Assembly: GCA_900314525.1 (NCBI GenBank)
Contig: OMVN01000002.1
Coordinates: 62,001 to 126,000, forward strand
Reading direction: 5' to 3'
Source: an uncultured Eubacteriales bacterium
GTDB lineage: Bacteria > Bacillota > Clostridia > Lachnospirales > Lachnospiraceae
DNA length: 64,000 nucleotides
In this document: piece by piece, positions 43,431-53,061 of the stretch
How positions within the stretch are numbered: position 1 is the stretch's first letter
Layout: the number at the start of each line of letters is the position of its first letter
Notes under the pieces: model-generated
The model's input: the letters and a program-made list of their open reading frames with translations, nothing else
Database searches by the model: none
Told to the model about the DNA's origin: nothing
Position numbers and translations under genes: made by a program

Positions 43431-43610
43431 ATGTCTATTTGTCCAAAGAATAAATCTTCTAAAGCTAGAAGAGATAAGCGTAGAGCAAACTGGAAAATGA
43501 GCGCTCCAAACTTAGTTAAATGCAGCAACTGTGGAGCTTTAATGATGCCTCATAGAGTTTGTAAAGCTTGTGGAACATATAACAAAAAAGAAGTTGTTTC
43601 AGTAGATTAA
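43431..43610 (+). CDS. rpmF: 50S ribosomal protein L32
   Basis: A 59-aa protein starting MSICPKNKSSKARRDKRRA, with the L32 motif near residues 8-19 and a zinc ribbon made by CSNC and CKAC. AAGGAGGTG lies upstream of the ATG. It is too short to appear in many ORF scans but is certain from sequence. The zinc-binding (C+) form suggests no zinc-sparing paralogue is needed at this locus. Confidence 0.97.
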   Translation: MSICPKNKSSKARRDKRRANWKMSAPNLVKCSNCGALMMPHRVCKACGTYNKKEVVSVD

Positions 43611-43623
43611 TTTAATGTTAATT

Positions 43624-43657
43624 TAGCCTATTATTTAATAAATAATAGGCTATTTTT
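43624..43657 (+). terminator. terminator after rpmF
   Basis: TAGCCTATTATTT (43624-43636) pairs with AAATAATAGGCTA (43640-43652) over 13 bp, followed by TTTTT. Confidence 0.9.
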
Positions 43658-43660
43658 GAC

Positions 43661-43689
43661 TTGATTTTTATATTCATATTTAGTATATT
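43661..43689 (+). promoter_or_regulatory. promoter of plsX-acpP
   Basis: TTGATT (43661-43666) and TATATT (43684-43689) with a 17-base spacer, directly after the rpmF terminator. No FapR-type operator is evident. Confidence 0.55.
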
Positions 43690-43725
43690 AAGTAAGAGAA
43701 TCTATGATGAAAGTAGGTAAAGATT

Positions 43726-44742
43726 TTGAATGAGAAGATTACCGTAGTGGCAGTAGATGCCATGGGTGGTGATAATGCACCAGCTGAAATTGTAAAAGGT
43801 TCAGTACAGGCAGTTAATGAAAAGGATAATTTAAAAGTTATTCTTGTTGGAATTAAATCTGCTATTTCGTCAGAACTTGAGAAATATGAATATGATAAGG
43901 ACAAGATTGAGATTGTGGAGGCAAGCGAGATTATTGAGACAGGAGAGCCACCTGTAAAAGCTATCAGAAGAAAAAAAGACTCTTCACTGGTTGTAGCACT
44001 TAATCTGGTTAAGAATAATCAGGCAGATGCATTTGTTTCGGCAGGCAGTTCGGGAGCTGTATTAGTTGGCGGACAACTTCTTGTAGGAAGGATTAAAGGA
44101 ATAGAAAGACCCCCTCTCGCCCCTCTGATCCCAACAAAAGACGGAGTTGCACTTTTAATAGACTGTGGAGCTAATGTGGATGCAAGGGCATCTCATTTAG
44201 TTCAGTTTGCAAGGATGGGATCTATATACATGGAGAATGTCGTGGGAATAAAAAATCCACGTGTTGCACTGGTTAATATTGGCGCAGAGGAAGAAAAGGG
44301 AAATGCTCTTGTAAAAGAGACTATGCCATTATTAAAGAACTGTAATGATATTAATTTTATTGGAAGCATAGAAGCAAGAGATATTCCAGAAGGATATGCA
44401 GATGTAATAGTTTGCGAGGCATTTGTTGGCAATGTTATCCTTAAACTGTATGAGGGTATTGGAAATGTAATGTTGTCTAAAGTGAAAGAAGGTCTCTTAT
44501 CTTCTCTTCGTTCCAAGATAGGAGCATTACTGATAAAGCCAGCACTCAAGAAAACATTAAAAGCATTTAAGACAGACGAGTATGGCGGAGCACCACTTTT
44601 AGGATTAAATGGGTTAGTGGTAAAAACTCATGGAAGTGCTAAGGCAAAAGAAGTTAAAAATTCAATAGTTCAATGCATTAGTTTTAAAAATGAGAATATA
44701 AATGAACTTATAAAACAAAACATATTATTAGAAGAAAAATAG
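43726..44742 (+). CDS. plsX: phosphate acyltransferase PlsX
   Basis: Makes acyl-phosphate from acyl-ACP, the acyl donor for glycerol-3-phosphate in Gram-positive phospholipid synthesis. The 338-aa protein begins with [20 protein letters not shown], typical of PlsX, with [12 protein letters not shown] and a conserved C-terminal [17 protein letters not shown]. The start is TTG at 43726: the only nearby ATG is out of frame and the protein N-terminus needs this codon. acpP follows 16 bases later. Confidence 0.95.
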   Translation: MNEKITVVAVDAMGGDNAPAEIVKGSVQAVNEKDNLKVILVGIKSAISSELEKYEYDKDKIEIVEASEIIETGEPPVKAIRRKKDSSLVVALNLVKNNQADAFVSAGSSGAVLVGGQLLVGRIKGIERPPLAPLIPTKDGVALLIDCGANVDARASHLVQFARMGSIYMENVVGIKNPRVALVNIGAEEEKGNALVKETMPLLKNCNDINFIGSIEARDIPEGYADVIVCEAFVGNVILKLYEGIGNVMLSKVKEGLLSSLRSKIGALLIKPALKKTLKAFKTDEYGGAPLLGLNGLVVKTHGSAKAKEVKNSIVQCISFKNENINELIKQNILLEEK

Positions 44743-44758
44743 AAAGGTGTGTATTTAT

Positions 44759-44995
44759 ATGGAATTTGAAAAGATTCAGAGCATTATTTCTGATGTATTA
44801 AACATAGAGGCAGACGATATTACAATGGAATCTACATTTGTTGATGATTTAGGAGCTGATTCCCTCGATGTATTTCAGATAGTTATGGCTTTAGAAGAGG
44901 AGTTTGATATTGAAATTCCTGATGATGCTGCAGAACATATTACAACAGTTGGTGATGCTGTAGAACAGATTAAGAAGGCAGTAGAGAGCAAATAA
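44759..44995 (+). CDS. acpP: acyl carrier protein
   Basis: A 78-aa acidic four-helix protein that carries growing acyl chains on a phosphopantetheine arm. The attachment Ser is in [17 protein letters not shown] (residues about 33-49), the universal DSL motif. An ATG with AGAAAGG upstream is used; a GTG four codons earlier is in frame but lacks support. It is encoded with plsX, whose acyl-ACP substrate it supplies. CoA made by CoaD feeds its activation. Confidence 0.97.
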   Translation: MEFEKIQSIISDVLNIEADDITMESTFVDDLGADSLDVFQIVMALEEEFDIEIPDDAAEHITTVGDAVEQIKKAVESK

Positions 44996-45031
44996 TTAAA
45001 ACCAGACATATAGGATTATTTTGTATTTTAT

Positions 45032-45148
45032 GCAGTGTCGCACTGCTAAGTTTAGTGTGAATAGAATTTGATATTCATAATCAAGTTTTATTCACATTTT
45101 TAAATTTACATAATTTTTGGGGGATTTGAATTTAATCTTGATTATGAA
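45032..45148 (+). promoter_or_regulatory. structured leader upstream of rnc
   Basis: GCAGTG-TCG-CACTGC hairpin (45032-45046) lies after acpP. Then TTCATAATCAAG (45074-45085) and CTTGATTATGAA (45137-45148) form a perfect 12-bp inverted repeat across 51 bases, ending just before AGGAGG of rnc. The 5' arm can instead pair through GTGAATA (45057-45063)/TATTCAC (45089-45095). RNase III cleaves its own leader in E. coli; a similar autoregulatory stem is plausible here. Confidence 0.45.
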
Positions 45149-45163
45149 AGATAGGAGGATTTA

Positions 45164-45856
45164 ATGTCTAATAATTACAATGTAGAAAATGTAGAGAAAG
45201 TTATAAACTATAAATTTAATAATTTCTCGCTTTTAAAAATGGCTATGACACATAGTTCATATGCAAATGATCAGCGAATGAATAAAAATAATTGCAATGA
45301 GAGACTGGAATTTTTAGGAGATGCTGTGCTGGAATTAATATCAAGTGAGTTTTTATATGGTAAATATCCAGACAACGATGAAGGGGAACTTACAAAAATC
45401 AGAGCAAGTCTTGTAAGCGAAGAGCCTTTAGCAGCAGTTGCTAAAAAGATCAATCTTCCAGAGTATATTTTGATGGGAAAAGGTGAAGAGGCAACTGGTG
45501 GCAGAGAAAGAAATTCAATTACAAGTGATGCTGTGGAAGCACTGCTAGGGGCAATTTATCTTGATGGAGGTATAGAACCAGCAAGGGAATTTGCACTTAA
45601 GTACATTCTTACAGACATTGATGAAAAAAAAATATTCCATGACAGCAAGACTGTTCTTCAGGAGATTGTGCAGAAATATAAATTAGGCGAACTGAAATAT
45701 GAAATTGTAAATGAGTCGGGACCAGATCATGATAAATTATATGAGGCAGCATGTGTCGTAGATAATAAAGTAGTTGGCTCGGGAACGGGAAAAACAAAGA
45801 AATCTGCCCAGCAGAAGGCTGCTTTTATGGCAATTAAAAAGCTAAAGAAACACTAG
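45164..45856 (+). CDS. rnc: ribonuclease III
   Basis: Double-strand-specific endoribonuclease for rRNA processing and mRNA turnover. The 230-aa protein has the catalytic RNase III domain with NERLEFLGDAVLELISSEFL at about residues 44-63 and further acidic residues in TSDAVEALLGAIYLDGG. The C-terminal double-stranded RNA-binding domain (about 155-228) ends KKSAQQKAAFMAIKKLKKH. It is followed after 15 bases by smc, the normal Firmicute order rnc-smc-ftsY. The leader carries a long inverted repeat. Confidence 0.97.
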   Translation: MSNNYNVENVEKVINYKFNNFSLLKMAMTHSSYANDQRMNKNNCNERLEFLGDAVLELISSEFLYGKYPDNDEGELTKIRASLVSEEPLAAVAKKINLPEYILMGKGEEATGGRERNSITSDAVEALLGAIYLDGGIEPAREFALKYILTDIDEKKIFHDSKTVLQEIVQKYKLGELKYEIVNESGPDHDKLYEAACVVDNKVVGSGTGKTKKSAQQKAAFMAIKKLKKH

Positions 45857-45871
45857 AATGAGGAAGATAGT

Positions 45872-48800
45872 ATGTATTTAAAAAGTATTGAGGTTCAGGG
45901 ATTTAAATCATTTGCCAATAAGATAAATTTTGAATTTCATAATGGAATAACAGGTATAGTTGGTCCAAATGGAAGTGGAAAGAGTAATGTAGCGGATGCT
46001 GTAAGATGGGTACTGGGTGAACAGAGAATCAAACAGCTTCGTGGTGCAAAAATGGAAGATGTTATTTTTGCTGGAACAGAAAATAGAAAACCGCTGGGAT
46101 TTGCATATGTTGCAATTACTCTTGATAACTCAGATCATTCTCTTGCTATTGATTTTGATGAAGTAACAGTTTCGAGGAGATTGTTCAGATCAGGTGAGAG
46201 TGAATATATGATAAATGGATCCGTTTGCAGATTAAAAGATATTAATGAACTTTTTTACGATACAGGTATTGGTAAAGAAGGTTATTCAATTATTGGACAG
46301 GGTCAGATTGATAAGATTTTGTCAGGAAAACCAGAAGAGAGAAGAGAATTATTTGATGAGGCAGCCGGAATTGTAAAATATAAGAGAAGAAAGGCAATGA
46401 CTCAGAAAAAATTAGAAGATGAACAGGCCAATTTAGTGAGAGTAAATGATATTCTTCAGGAACTGGAAAAACAGGTTAAGCCTCTGGAAATTCAGTCTAA
46501 AAAGGCAAAAGAATACTTAAAGTTAAAAGAAGAACTAAAAACAAATGATATAAATATGTTTCTTCTTCAAGTAGATGATATTAAGAACAAACTTAATGAT
46601 CTTGATAGCAAAAAAGAAATTGCGGATAATGATTTAAGCGAAACTAATAAGCTTTTTGAGAAAACTAAAAATGAATACCAGCATCTGGAGCTGGAGATAG
46701 AATCTGTTACTGCCAATATCGATGATAAAAAGAACCAGATTAATCAGATTGACATTGTAAAGGAAAAATATACTGGTGAAATTAATCTGTTAAGAGAACA
46801 GATTAATTCCGCAATGCAGAACAGATCTCATGTTGCAGGCAGGGTTAAGAGTATAAATGAGAAGATTAAGGAACTTGAAGATGAAAAAAAGAAGTATCTT
46901 GATGATAAGGAGAATCTTCACATTGAACTTAAAAAAGCTGATGAGTTCAGAAAAAGTGAGTATGACAAGTTAGAAAATATTTCCCAGAACATTTCTTCCA
47001 TTGCCGAAGAGATTGAAGATGCAAAAAAAGAGATAATAGATCTCCTCAACCAGAAATCGTCTATAAAATCAAAAATTCAGAGATATGATACCATGCTAGA
47101 GCAGATTAATATCAGAAAGGCTGAAATTAATCAGAAACTTATAAAATATACAAGTGATAAAAAATCTCAGGATGAGACTATAGAAGAGTTAGGCGAGGAA
47201 TTAAAAAAAGTTAACAGTCAGATTGAAAATCTCAATTTGGAGAATGATAAGTTATCGGATGAACTTGATGAACTGGAAAATAAATCATCTAGTCTTGAAC
47301 ATAAATCTAGGGAACTTCTTATTGAATATCAGAGAAATAAATCAAGGCTGGAATCTTTAAAGAATATTACTGAGAGATACGAAGGATATGGTAACAGCAT
47401 CAGAAAACTGATGGAATTAAAAGATAAAAAATCCGGTATTGTCGGTGTTGTTGCAGATATCATAAAAGTTGAAAAACAGTATGAAATTGCCATCGAAACT
47501 GCACTTGGAGGTAATATTCAGAATATTGTAACAGATACTGAAAATACAGCCAAGGAATTAATTGAATATTTAAAAAAGAATAAATTTGGAAGAGCCACAT
47601 TCCTTCCTCTTAATAGTATTGCTAACAGGACAGGATTCAATAATGAGGCTGTTTTGAAGGAGAACGGAGTGTTAGGACTTGCCTGTGATCTTGTAGATAT
47701 TAAGAAGGAATATGAGGCAATTGCAAAATATCTTCTTGGAAGAATAGTTGTTGTTGATAATATTGATAATGCGCTTATTATTGCCAGAAAATACAGGTAT
47801 TCTCTCAGAATGGTAACATTACAGGGAGAACTGTTAAATGCCGGAGGTTCTTTATCTGGTGGTGCTTTCAGAAACCAGAGTAATCTGTTAGGACGAAGAA
47901 GAGAAATTGAGGATTTGGAAAAGAGTATTACAAATAATAAGACAGAATCATCTGACTGTGAGAAAGAATTAAAAGATGTCAAGACAAAGATATTAAACAT
48001 AAATGGACAGTTAAATAAGATAAATTCAGTACTGCATGAGCAGTATATTTTGCAGAATACTCTTAATTTAAATCTCAGCCAGGCAGCAAATAAACAGAAA
48101 GAAATTGAAGATTCATATGAAGACTTCAAAAAAGAAAATGCTGAAATCGGAATACAGATTACTGATATCAAAGAAAATAATGATGAACTTAAAAGTGAGC
48201 TGTTAACCTATGAGACAATTAATAAATCACTTGAAGATAAGATAACAGAACTTAATAAAAAACTTGAGGGTGAGAGAAATAACGAGAATTCACAGAATGA
48301 AAAAGTGGATAAGATGAAGCTTGATTTTGTGGAATCCAACCAGAAACTTACATATATTTCAGAGAATATCAGACGAATTGAATCTGAAATCATGAATCAG
48401 AAAAATGAACTCAGCACAATAGATGTTGATGATGATGAATCCGTAAATGAGATAAAGGTAAAAGAGAAAGAAATAGAAGAAATCAGTAAATCAATTGATG
48501 AAGCTATGAAAACTCACGAGAAGGCTGTAAAAGAACTTGATTTGCTAAATGAAAAGAAAGACTCAATGTCAAAAAATCATAAGGATTTCTTTGAAAAGAG
48601 GGAAGAACTTTCAAATAAGACAAATCAGCTTGATAAAGAAATATACAGGCTTACATCTCAGATTGATAAATTAAATGAGCAGATGGATTCACAGATAGAT
48701 TATATGTGGGCAGAATATGAGCTGACAATAAGTATGGCACTTGATATGAAAAATGATGAACTTAATAATATGGCTCAGCTGAAAAAAGACATAGCAAAGT

Positions 48801-49432
48801 TAAAAGCAGATATCAGAGCTTTAGGTAATGTGAATGTCAGTGCAATTGAGGAATTTAAAGATGTAAACGAGAGATACACATTTTTAAAAGCACAGCATGA
48901 TGACCTGACAGATGCCGAGCGTTCATTAAAACATATTATCCAGGAACTTGATGTTGGAATGAGAAAACAGTTTGCTGAGAAGTTTAATGAAATAAAAGTT
49001 GAGTTTGATAAGGTATTTAAGGAATTGTTTGGAGGCGGAAAGGGAACAATTGAATTAAATGAAGAAGATGATATTCTTGAGGCAAGTATAACAATTATTT
49101 CCCAGCCACCAGGAAAAAAACTGCAGAATATGATGCAGCTGTCTGGTGGAGAAAAAGCTCTTACGGCAATATCACTGCTTTTTGCAATTCAGAATTTAAA
49201 ACCATCACCATTCTGTCTTCTTGATGAGATAGAGGCTGCGCTTGATGATTCTAACGTATCAAGGTATGCAAATTATCTTCATAAATTGACAGAGAACACA
49301 CAGTTTATTGTAATAACACATAGAAAAGGAACTATGGAGGCAGCAGACAGATTGTACGGTATTACAATGCAGGAGAAGGGTATTTCAACACTTGTTTCTG
49401 TAGATTTACTGGATTCGCAGCTGACCAATTAG
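45872..49432 (+). CDS. smc: chromosome segregation protein SMC
   Basis: Core ATPase of the condensin complex with ScpA and ScpB. The 1186-aa protein has an N-terminal head with GPNGSGKSNVADAVRWVLGE (Walker A, about residues 32-51) and DTGIGKEGYSIIGQGQ. It continues through a long coiled coil (about 170-500), a hinge (about 510-660), a second coiled coil (about 670-1010) and a C-terminal head with the signature LSGGEKALTAISLLFAIQ and Walker B FCLLDEIEAALDD. Length and layout are standard. Its kleisin partners are encoded at 11000-12334. Confidence 0.98.
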   Translation: MYLKSIEVQGFKSFANKINFEFHNGITGIVGPNGSGKSNVADAVRWVLGEQRIKQLRGAKMEDVIFAGTENRKPLGFAYVAITLDNSDHSLAIDFDEVTVSRRLFRSGESEYMINGSVCRLKDINELFYDTGIGKEGYSIIGQGQIDKILSGKPEERRELFDEAAGIVKYKRRKAMTQKKLEDEQANLVRVNDILQELEKQVKPLEIQSKKAKEYLKLKEELKTNDINMFLLQVDDIKNKLNDLDSKKEIADNDLSETNKLFEKTKNEYQHLELEIESVTANIDDKKNQINQIDIVKEKYTGEINLLREQINSAMQNRSHVAGRVKSINEKIKELEDEKKKYLDDKENLHIELKKADEFRKSEYDKLENISQNISSIAEEIEDAKKEIIDLLNQKSSIKSKIQRYDTMLEQINIRKAEINQKLIKYTSDKKSQDETIEELGEELKKVNSQIENLNLENDKLSDELDELENKSSSLEHKSRELLIEYQRNKSRLESLKNITERYEGYGNSIRKLMELKDKKSGIVGVVADIIKVEKQYEIAIETALGGNIQNIVTDTENTAKELIEYLKKNKFGRATFLPLNSIANRTGFNNEAVLKENGVLGLACDLVDIKKEYEAIAKYLLGRIVVVDNIDNALIIARKYRYSLRMVTLQGELLNAGGSLSGGAFRNQSNLLGRRREIEDLEKSITNNKTESSDCEKELKDVKTKILNINGQLNKINSVLHEQYILQNTLNLNLSQAANKQKEIEDSYEDFKKENAEIGIQITDIKENNDELKSELLTYETINKSLEDKITELNKKLEGERNNENSQNEKVDKMKLDFVESNQKLTYISENIRRIESEIMNQKNELSTIDVDDDESVNEIKVKEKEIEEISKSIDEAMKTHEKAVKELDLLNEKKDSMSKNHKDFFEKREELSNKTNQLDKEIYRLTSQIDKLNEQMDSQIDYMWAEYELTISMALDMKNDELNNMAQLKKDIAKLKADIRALGNVNVSAIEEFKDVNERYTFLKAQHDDLTDAERSLKHIIQELDVGMRKQFAEKFNEIKVEFDKVFKELFGGGKGTIELNEEDDILEASITIISQPPGKKLQNMMQLSGGEKALTAISLLFAIQNLKPSPFCLLDEIEAALDDSNVSRYANYLHKLTENTQFIVITHRKGTMEAADRLYGITMQEKGISTLVSVDLLDSQLTN

Positions 49433-49447
49433 TATCAGGGAGGAATT

Positions 49448-50437
49448 ATGGAAGAGGAAATCAGAGAAGAAGTATTAGAGGAAAAGAAGGAAAAGAAAGG
49501 TTTTTTCAGAAGGCTAGTTTCAGGTCTTGCTAAAACAAGATCAAATATTGTATCATCAATGGATTCTATTTTTAGTGGTTTTTCTAAAATTGATGATGAT
49601 TTTTATGAAGAAATAGAAGAAATACTCATAATGGGAGATATAGGTGTTGAGACAACTGAAAAAATAATTGATGAGTTAAAAGATAAAGTTAAGGAAAATA
49701 AAATTAAGGATCCAAAGGAATGTAAACAGATTCTTATTGACACAATTAAAAATCAGATGGATATTGGAACTAATGCCTATGATTTTGAAAATCAGAAATC
49801 TATTATTCTATTTATAGGTGTAAATGGAGTTGGTAAAACCACTACAGTAGGAAAAATTGCAGCACAGTTAAAAGGAAATGGGAAAAAGGTAATTATGGCA
49901 GCAGCAGATACTTTTAGAGCTGCCGCTATAGAACAGCTTACAGAGTGGGCTCACAGATCCGGAACAGATATAATTGCCCAGCAGGAGGGGGCAGATCCAG
50001 GAGCAGTTATTTTTGATGCAATACAGGCATGTAAAGCAAGAAATGCAGATGTTCTTCTGTGTGATACTGCAGGAAGACTCCATAACAAAAAAAATCTTAT
50101 GGAGGAACTCAAAAAAATTGACAGGATTATTGAAAAGGAATATAGTGGTATTTATAGGGAAAACTTTATAGTTCTTGATGCTACAACAGGCCAGAATGCC
50201 TTATCACAGGCTAAGCAGTTCATGGAGTGTACAAATATTACAGGCGTAATTCTTACAAAGATGGATGGAACTGCAAAGGGTGGCATTGCTGTGGCTATAC
50301 AGTCAGAACTGGGAATTCCTGTTAAATATATAGGTATCGGAGAAAAAATTGAGGACTTGCAGAAATTCGATGCAGACAATTTTGTAGATGCCCTTTTTGA
50401 TGTAAAGAAAGAAAATGAAGAAATAGAGGAAAACTAA
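49448..50437 (+). CDS. ftsY: signal recognition particle receptor FtsY
   Basis: GTPase that docks the SRP-ribosome complex at the membrane. The 329-aa protein has a short acidic A region, an N domain (about 30-110) and a G domain with FIGVNGVGKTTTVGKIAAQ (G1), DTFRAAAIEQL, DTAGRLHNKKNLMEEL (G3) and TKMDGTAKGG (G4). The short A domain, compared with E. coli, is typical of Gram-positives. It pairs functionally with Ffh at 53431-54783. The next gene starts two bases after its stop. Confidence 0.97.
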   Translation: MEEEIREEVLEEKKEKKGFFRRLVSGLAKTRSNIVSSMDSIFSGFSKIDDDFYEEIEEILIMGDIGVETTEKIIDELKDKVKENKIKDPKECKQILIDTIKNQMDIGTNAYDFENQKSIILFIGVNGVGKTTTVGKIAAQLKGNGKKVIMAAADTFRAAAIEQLTEWAHRSGTDIIAQQEGADPGAVIFDAIQACKARNADVLLCDTAGRLHNKKNLMEELKKIDRIIEKEYSGIYRENFIVLDATTGQNALSQAKQFMECTNITGVILTKMDGTAKGGIAVAIQSELGIPVKYIGIGEKIEDLQKFDADNFVDALFDVKKENEEIEEN

Positions 50438-50439
50438 AC

Positions 50440-51657
50440 ATGGATACTATAACACTTGAAAAATTTGAAGATGCAACAGAAATAGTAAAAAATGTAATAT
50501 TAAAAACAAATCTTATATACAGTGATTACTTAAGTGAGCAGACAGGCAATAAAATATATTTAAAACCTGAAAATATGCAGCTTACAGGCGCATATAAAAT
50601 AAGAGGTGCTTATTATAAAATCAGCACATTGAGTGAAGAAGAGAGAGCTAAGGGACTGATTACTGCTTCAGCAGGAAATCATGCTCAAGGTGTAGCTTAT
50701 GCTGCAAAACTTTATGGGGTTCCTGCAACAATTGTTATGCCAACAACAACACCTCTTATGAAGGTTAACAGAACAAAAAGTTATGGAGCAAATGTAGTTC
50801 TTCATGGTGATGTATATGATGAAGCCTGTGCAAAGGCATATGAAATTGCCGAGGAAAAAGGACTTACATTTATACATCCATTTGATGACCTTGATGTGGC
50901 AACAGGTCAAGGAACAATTGCTATGGAGATATTTAAGGAACTTCCAACAGTTGATTATATCTTAGTTCCAATTGGAGGAGGCGGACTTGCTACAGGTGTA
51001 AGTACACTTGCAAAATTGTTAAATCCTAATATTAAAGTAATTGGTGTTGAGCCAAAGAATGCAAGCTGTATGAAATCATCGATTGAAGCAGGAAAGGTCG
51101 TTACATTAGATAGCGCAAGTACAATTGCAGATGGTACTGCAGTTAAGACTCCAGGAAGCAAAATTTTCCCTTATATTCAGAAAAATATAGACGGAATTAT
51201 CACAATTGAGGACGAAGAATTAATAGTTGCATTCCTTGATATGGTTGAAAATCATAAAATGGTGGTTGAAAATTCGGGATTACTTACTGTTGCAGCACTT
51301 AGACACCTTGATTTTAAGGGCAAAAAGGTAGTCTCTATTTTAAGTGGTGGAAATATGGATATCATTACAATGTCATCTATATTACAACATGGTCTTATTG
51401 AGAGAGACAGAATATTTACAGTTTCAGTACTTCTCCCAGATAAGCCAGGTGAACTTGTGAGAGTTGCAAATGTTATTGCCGCAGAACAGGGTAATGTTGT
51501 AAAACTTGAGCATAATCAGTTTGTAAGTATTAACAGAAATGCCGCTGTTGAATTGAAAATTACATTAGAGGCATTTGGAACAGATCATAAGCAGCAGATA
51601 ATTGAAGCTTTAAAGAATAATGGATATAATCCAAGACTTGAAAAACCTGTTCTTTAA
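50440..51657 (+). CDS. ilvA: threonine ammonia-lyase (dehydratase)
   Basis: PLP-dependent deamination of threonine to 2-oxobutyrate, used for isoleucine synthesis or threonine catabolism. The 405-aa protein carries the PLP-Lys motif MQLTGAYKIRGAYYKI at about residues 47-62, ASAGNHAQGVA and the glycine loop PIGGGGLATGV. A single ACT-like domain lies at about 325-400 (TVSVLLPDKPGELVRVAN). The short form with one ACT domain is between catabolic TdcB and two-domain IlvA, so the role is ambiguous. It starts two bases after ftsY, with its Shine-Dalgarno sequence inside that gene. No other branched-chain genes are present. Confidence 0.9.
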   Translation: MDTITLEKFEDATEIVKNVILKTNLIYSDYLSEQTGNKIYLKPENMQLTGAYKIRGAYYKISTLSEEERAKGLITASAGNHAQGVAYAAKLYGVPATIVMPTTTPLMKVNRTKSYGANVVLHGDVYDEACAKAYEIAEEKGLTFIHPFDDLDVATGQGTIAMEIFKELPTVDYILVPIGGGGLATGVSTLAKLLNPNIKVIGVEPKNASCMKSSIEAGKVVTLDSASTIADGTAVKTPGSKIFPYIQKNIDGIITIEDEELIVAFLDMVENHKMVVENSGLLTVAALRHLDFKGKKVVSILSGGNMDIITMSSILQHGLIERDRIFTVSVLLPDKPGELVRVANVIAAEQGNVVKLEHNQFVSINRNAAVELKITLEAFGTDHKQQIIEALKNNGYNPRLEKPVL

Positions 51658-51689
51658 TTAATATTTACAGCCGGAGAAAGGAAAACTAT

Positions 51690-52970
51690 ATGGAGAGGGT
51701 TAAAGAATTAGCGGTTGATTTTGTAAAGCAGGGCTGTAGGGAGTATTTTGTAAATAAAAGCTCTGATTTTATAATGAACAATTGTGAATCTTATGATATA
51801 GCACTTTCCGGTTTTAGAAATACAGACTGGATTGAACAATTTAAAATCATAAGTGAGTTTTATCATGTAGATAAGCTGGCAGACAATGTGTATTATATAT
51901 ATGCAAAACTGTCGTTGGAAAATTCTTTTAAATCGGCTAATGCCAGAGATAAATATCTGATTGAGGGGACTTTTGTATGTAAATACACAGAGAATGATAC
52001 TTTCAAATTTTCAGGAATACAGATTTCCGGAACAGAAAATTTTAATTTTGAGGAAAGAGACAAAGATTCTTCGAATCTGATATACAAAAAAGTACTTGAA
52101 TATTCATATGATGTTATTTTTGAATACGATATGCTTAATAATACATTTACGTATGACCCAGATAAATACAGAAAGCTTTTTGAAACGGATACACATTTTG
52201 TCAGCGCAGATCAGTGGTTCTGGCATATGGTGACTGAATGCCTTCATCCTGAAGACAGTGAATATATGGATATTTTTAGAAGTGCTGATGTACACAAAAG
52301 ACTAAAGAATAACCAAAATGTCTTACAGCATGAAATCAGGATAAAGAACAGAGAAAAAGGATATATCTGGCTGAAAATGACTATTATTTTCATGACAGAT
52401 CCAGAGAAAAATAGATTAACCAGAGTATTTGTAATGTTTAAGGATATTGATGAAGAGAAGAGAAAAGATCTAGATTACATTACAAGGGCAAGAACAGATG
52501 AGCTCACTGGACTCTATAATAAGGAGTATGCTGAACACTTAATAAAGAGACATATCAGACAGAATAATAATGGTTTATTCATTATTGTTGATATAGATAA
52601 TTTTAAGAGTGTGAATGATATGTTTGGACATATTACTGGAAATGAACTGTTAAAGAAAGTTGCTAATTCTCTGAAAAATTCAATGGATCCAAATGATTAT
52701 TCAGGAAGATTTGGCGGGGATGAATTTATTCTTTTTATAAAAAATATTTCAGATATAAAAATTGCAAAGGAAAAACTTGCCACAATTATTGAAAAGCTGC
52801 ATTTTACTCACTCTGAAGAATTTGCATTTAAAGAGATAATGTGTTCTGCAGGCGGAGTGATTGTTGGAAATGAAAATGATTATGAGAAGCTACTTAAAGA
52901 AGCAGGTAAAAATTTAAGTGATGCCAAAAAAGCAGGTAAGTATACATATATAATTACTTCGTATGTTTAA
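51690..52970 (+). CDS. PAS-GGDEF diguanylate cyclase
   Basis: Predicted c-di-GMP synthase, 426 aa and soluble. An N-terminal region of about 130 residues of unclear family comes first (an NTF2/SnoaL-like fold is possible). A PAS-like domain (about 130-255; YSYDVIFEYD to YIWLKMTIIFM) and the GGDEF domain (about 265-425) follow. The active site is FGGDEF at residues 341-346. DIDNFKSVNDMFGH is the usual metal and base-binding segment. The RxxD product-inhibition site expected five residues upstream is absent, so feedback inhibition may be missing. It sits between ilvA and the ffh operon, with its own terminator. Confidence 0.87.
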   Translation: MERVKELAVDFVKQGCREYFVNKSSDFIMNNCESYDIALSGFRNTDWIEQFKIISEFYHVDKLADNVYYIYAKLSLENSFKSANARDKYLIEGTFVCKYTENDTFKFSGIQISGTENFNFEERDKDSSNLIYKKVLEYSYDVIFEYDMLNNTFTYDPDKYRKLFETDTHFVSADQWFWHMVTECLHPEDSEYMDIFRSADVHKRLKNNQNVLQHEIRIKNREKGYIWLKMTIIFMTDPEKNRLTRVFVMFKDIDEEKRKDLDYITRARTDELTGLYNKEYAEHLIKRHIRQNNNGLFIIVDIDNFKSVNDMFGHITGNELLKKVANSLKNSMDPNDYSGRFGGDEFILFIKNISDIKIAKEKLATIIEKLHFTHSEEFAFKEIMCSAGGVIVGNENDYEKLLKEAGKNLSDAKKAGKYTYIITSYV

Positions 52971-52972
52971 AT

Positions 52973-53012
52973 AAAAAATATGTCAAGAAAAAATACTTGA
53001 CATATTTTTTTT
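52973..53012 (+). terminator. terminator upstream of the ylxM-ffh operon
   Basis: A perfect 15-bp stem (52973-52987 with 52996-53010) has an 8-base loop followed by T-tract. The 3' arm can also pair with a later copy of TGTCAAG, see the leader entry at 53026. Confidence 0.85.
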
Positions 53013-53025
53013 GCTGATATATACT

Positions 53026-53046
53026 TGTCAAGTAATCAAACTTGAC
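53026..53046 (+). promoter_or_regulatory. alternative stems before ylxM (possible attenuator)
   Basis: TGTCAAGTA (53026-53034) is complementary both to TACTTGACA (52994-53002), which is the terminator's 3' arm, and, through GTCAAGT (53027-53033), to ACTTGAC (53040-53046). The latter ends five bases before the ylxM AGG Shine-Dalgarno core. The two pairings exclude each other. No promoter could be identified between the terminator and ylxM. Confidence 0.4.
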
Positions 53047-53061
53047 GAAAAGGTGATTTAA

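Noticed and set aside
47518-48171. A 217-aa reverse frame inside smc
   Set aside because: It is antisense to the hinge and coiled coil of smc and reflects codon bias.
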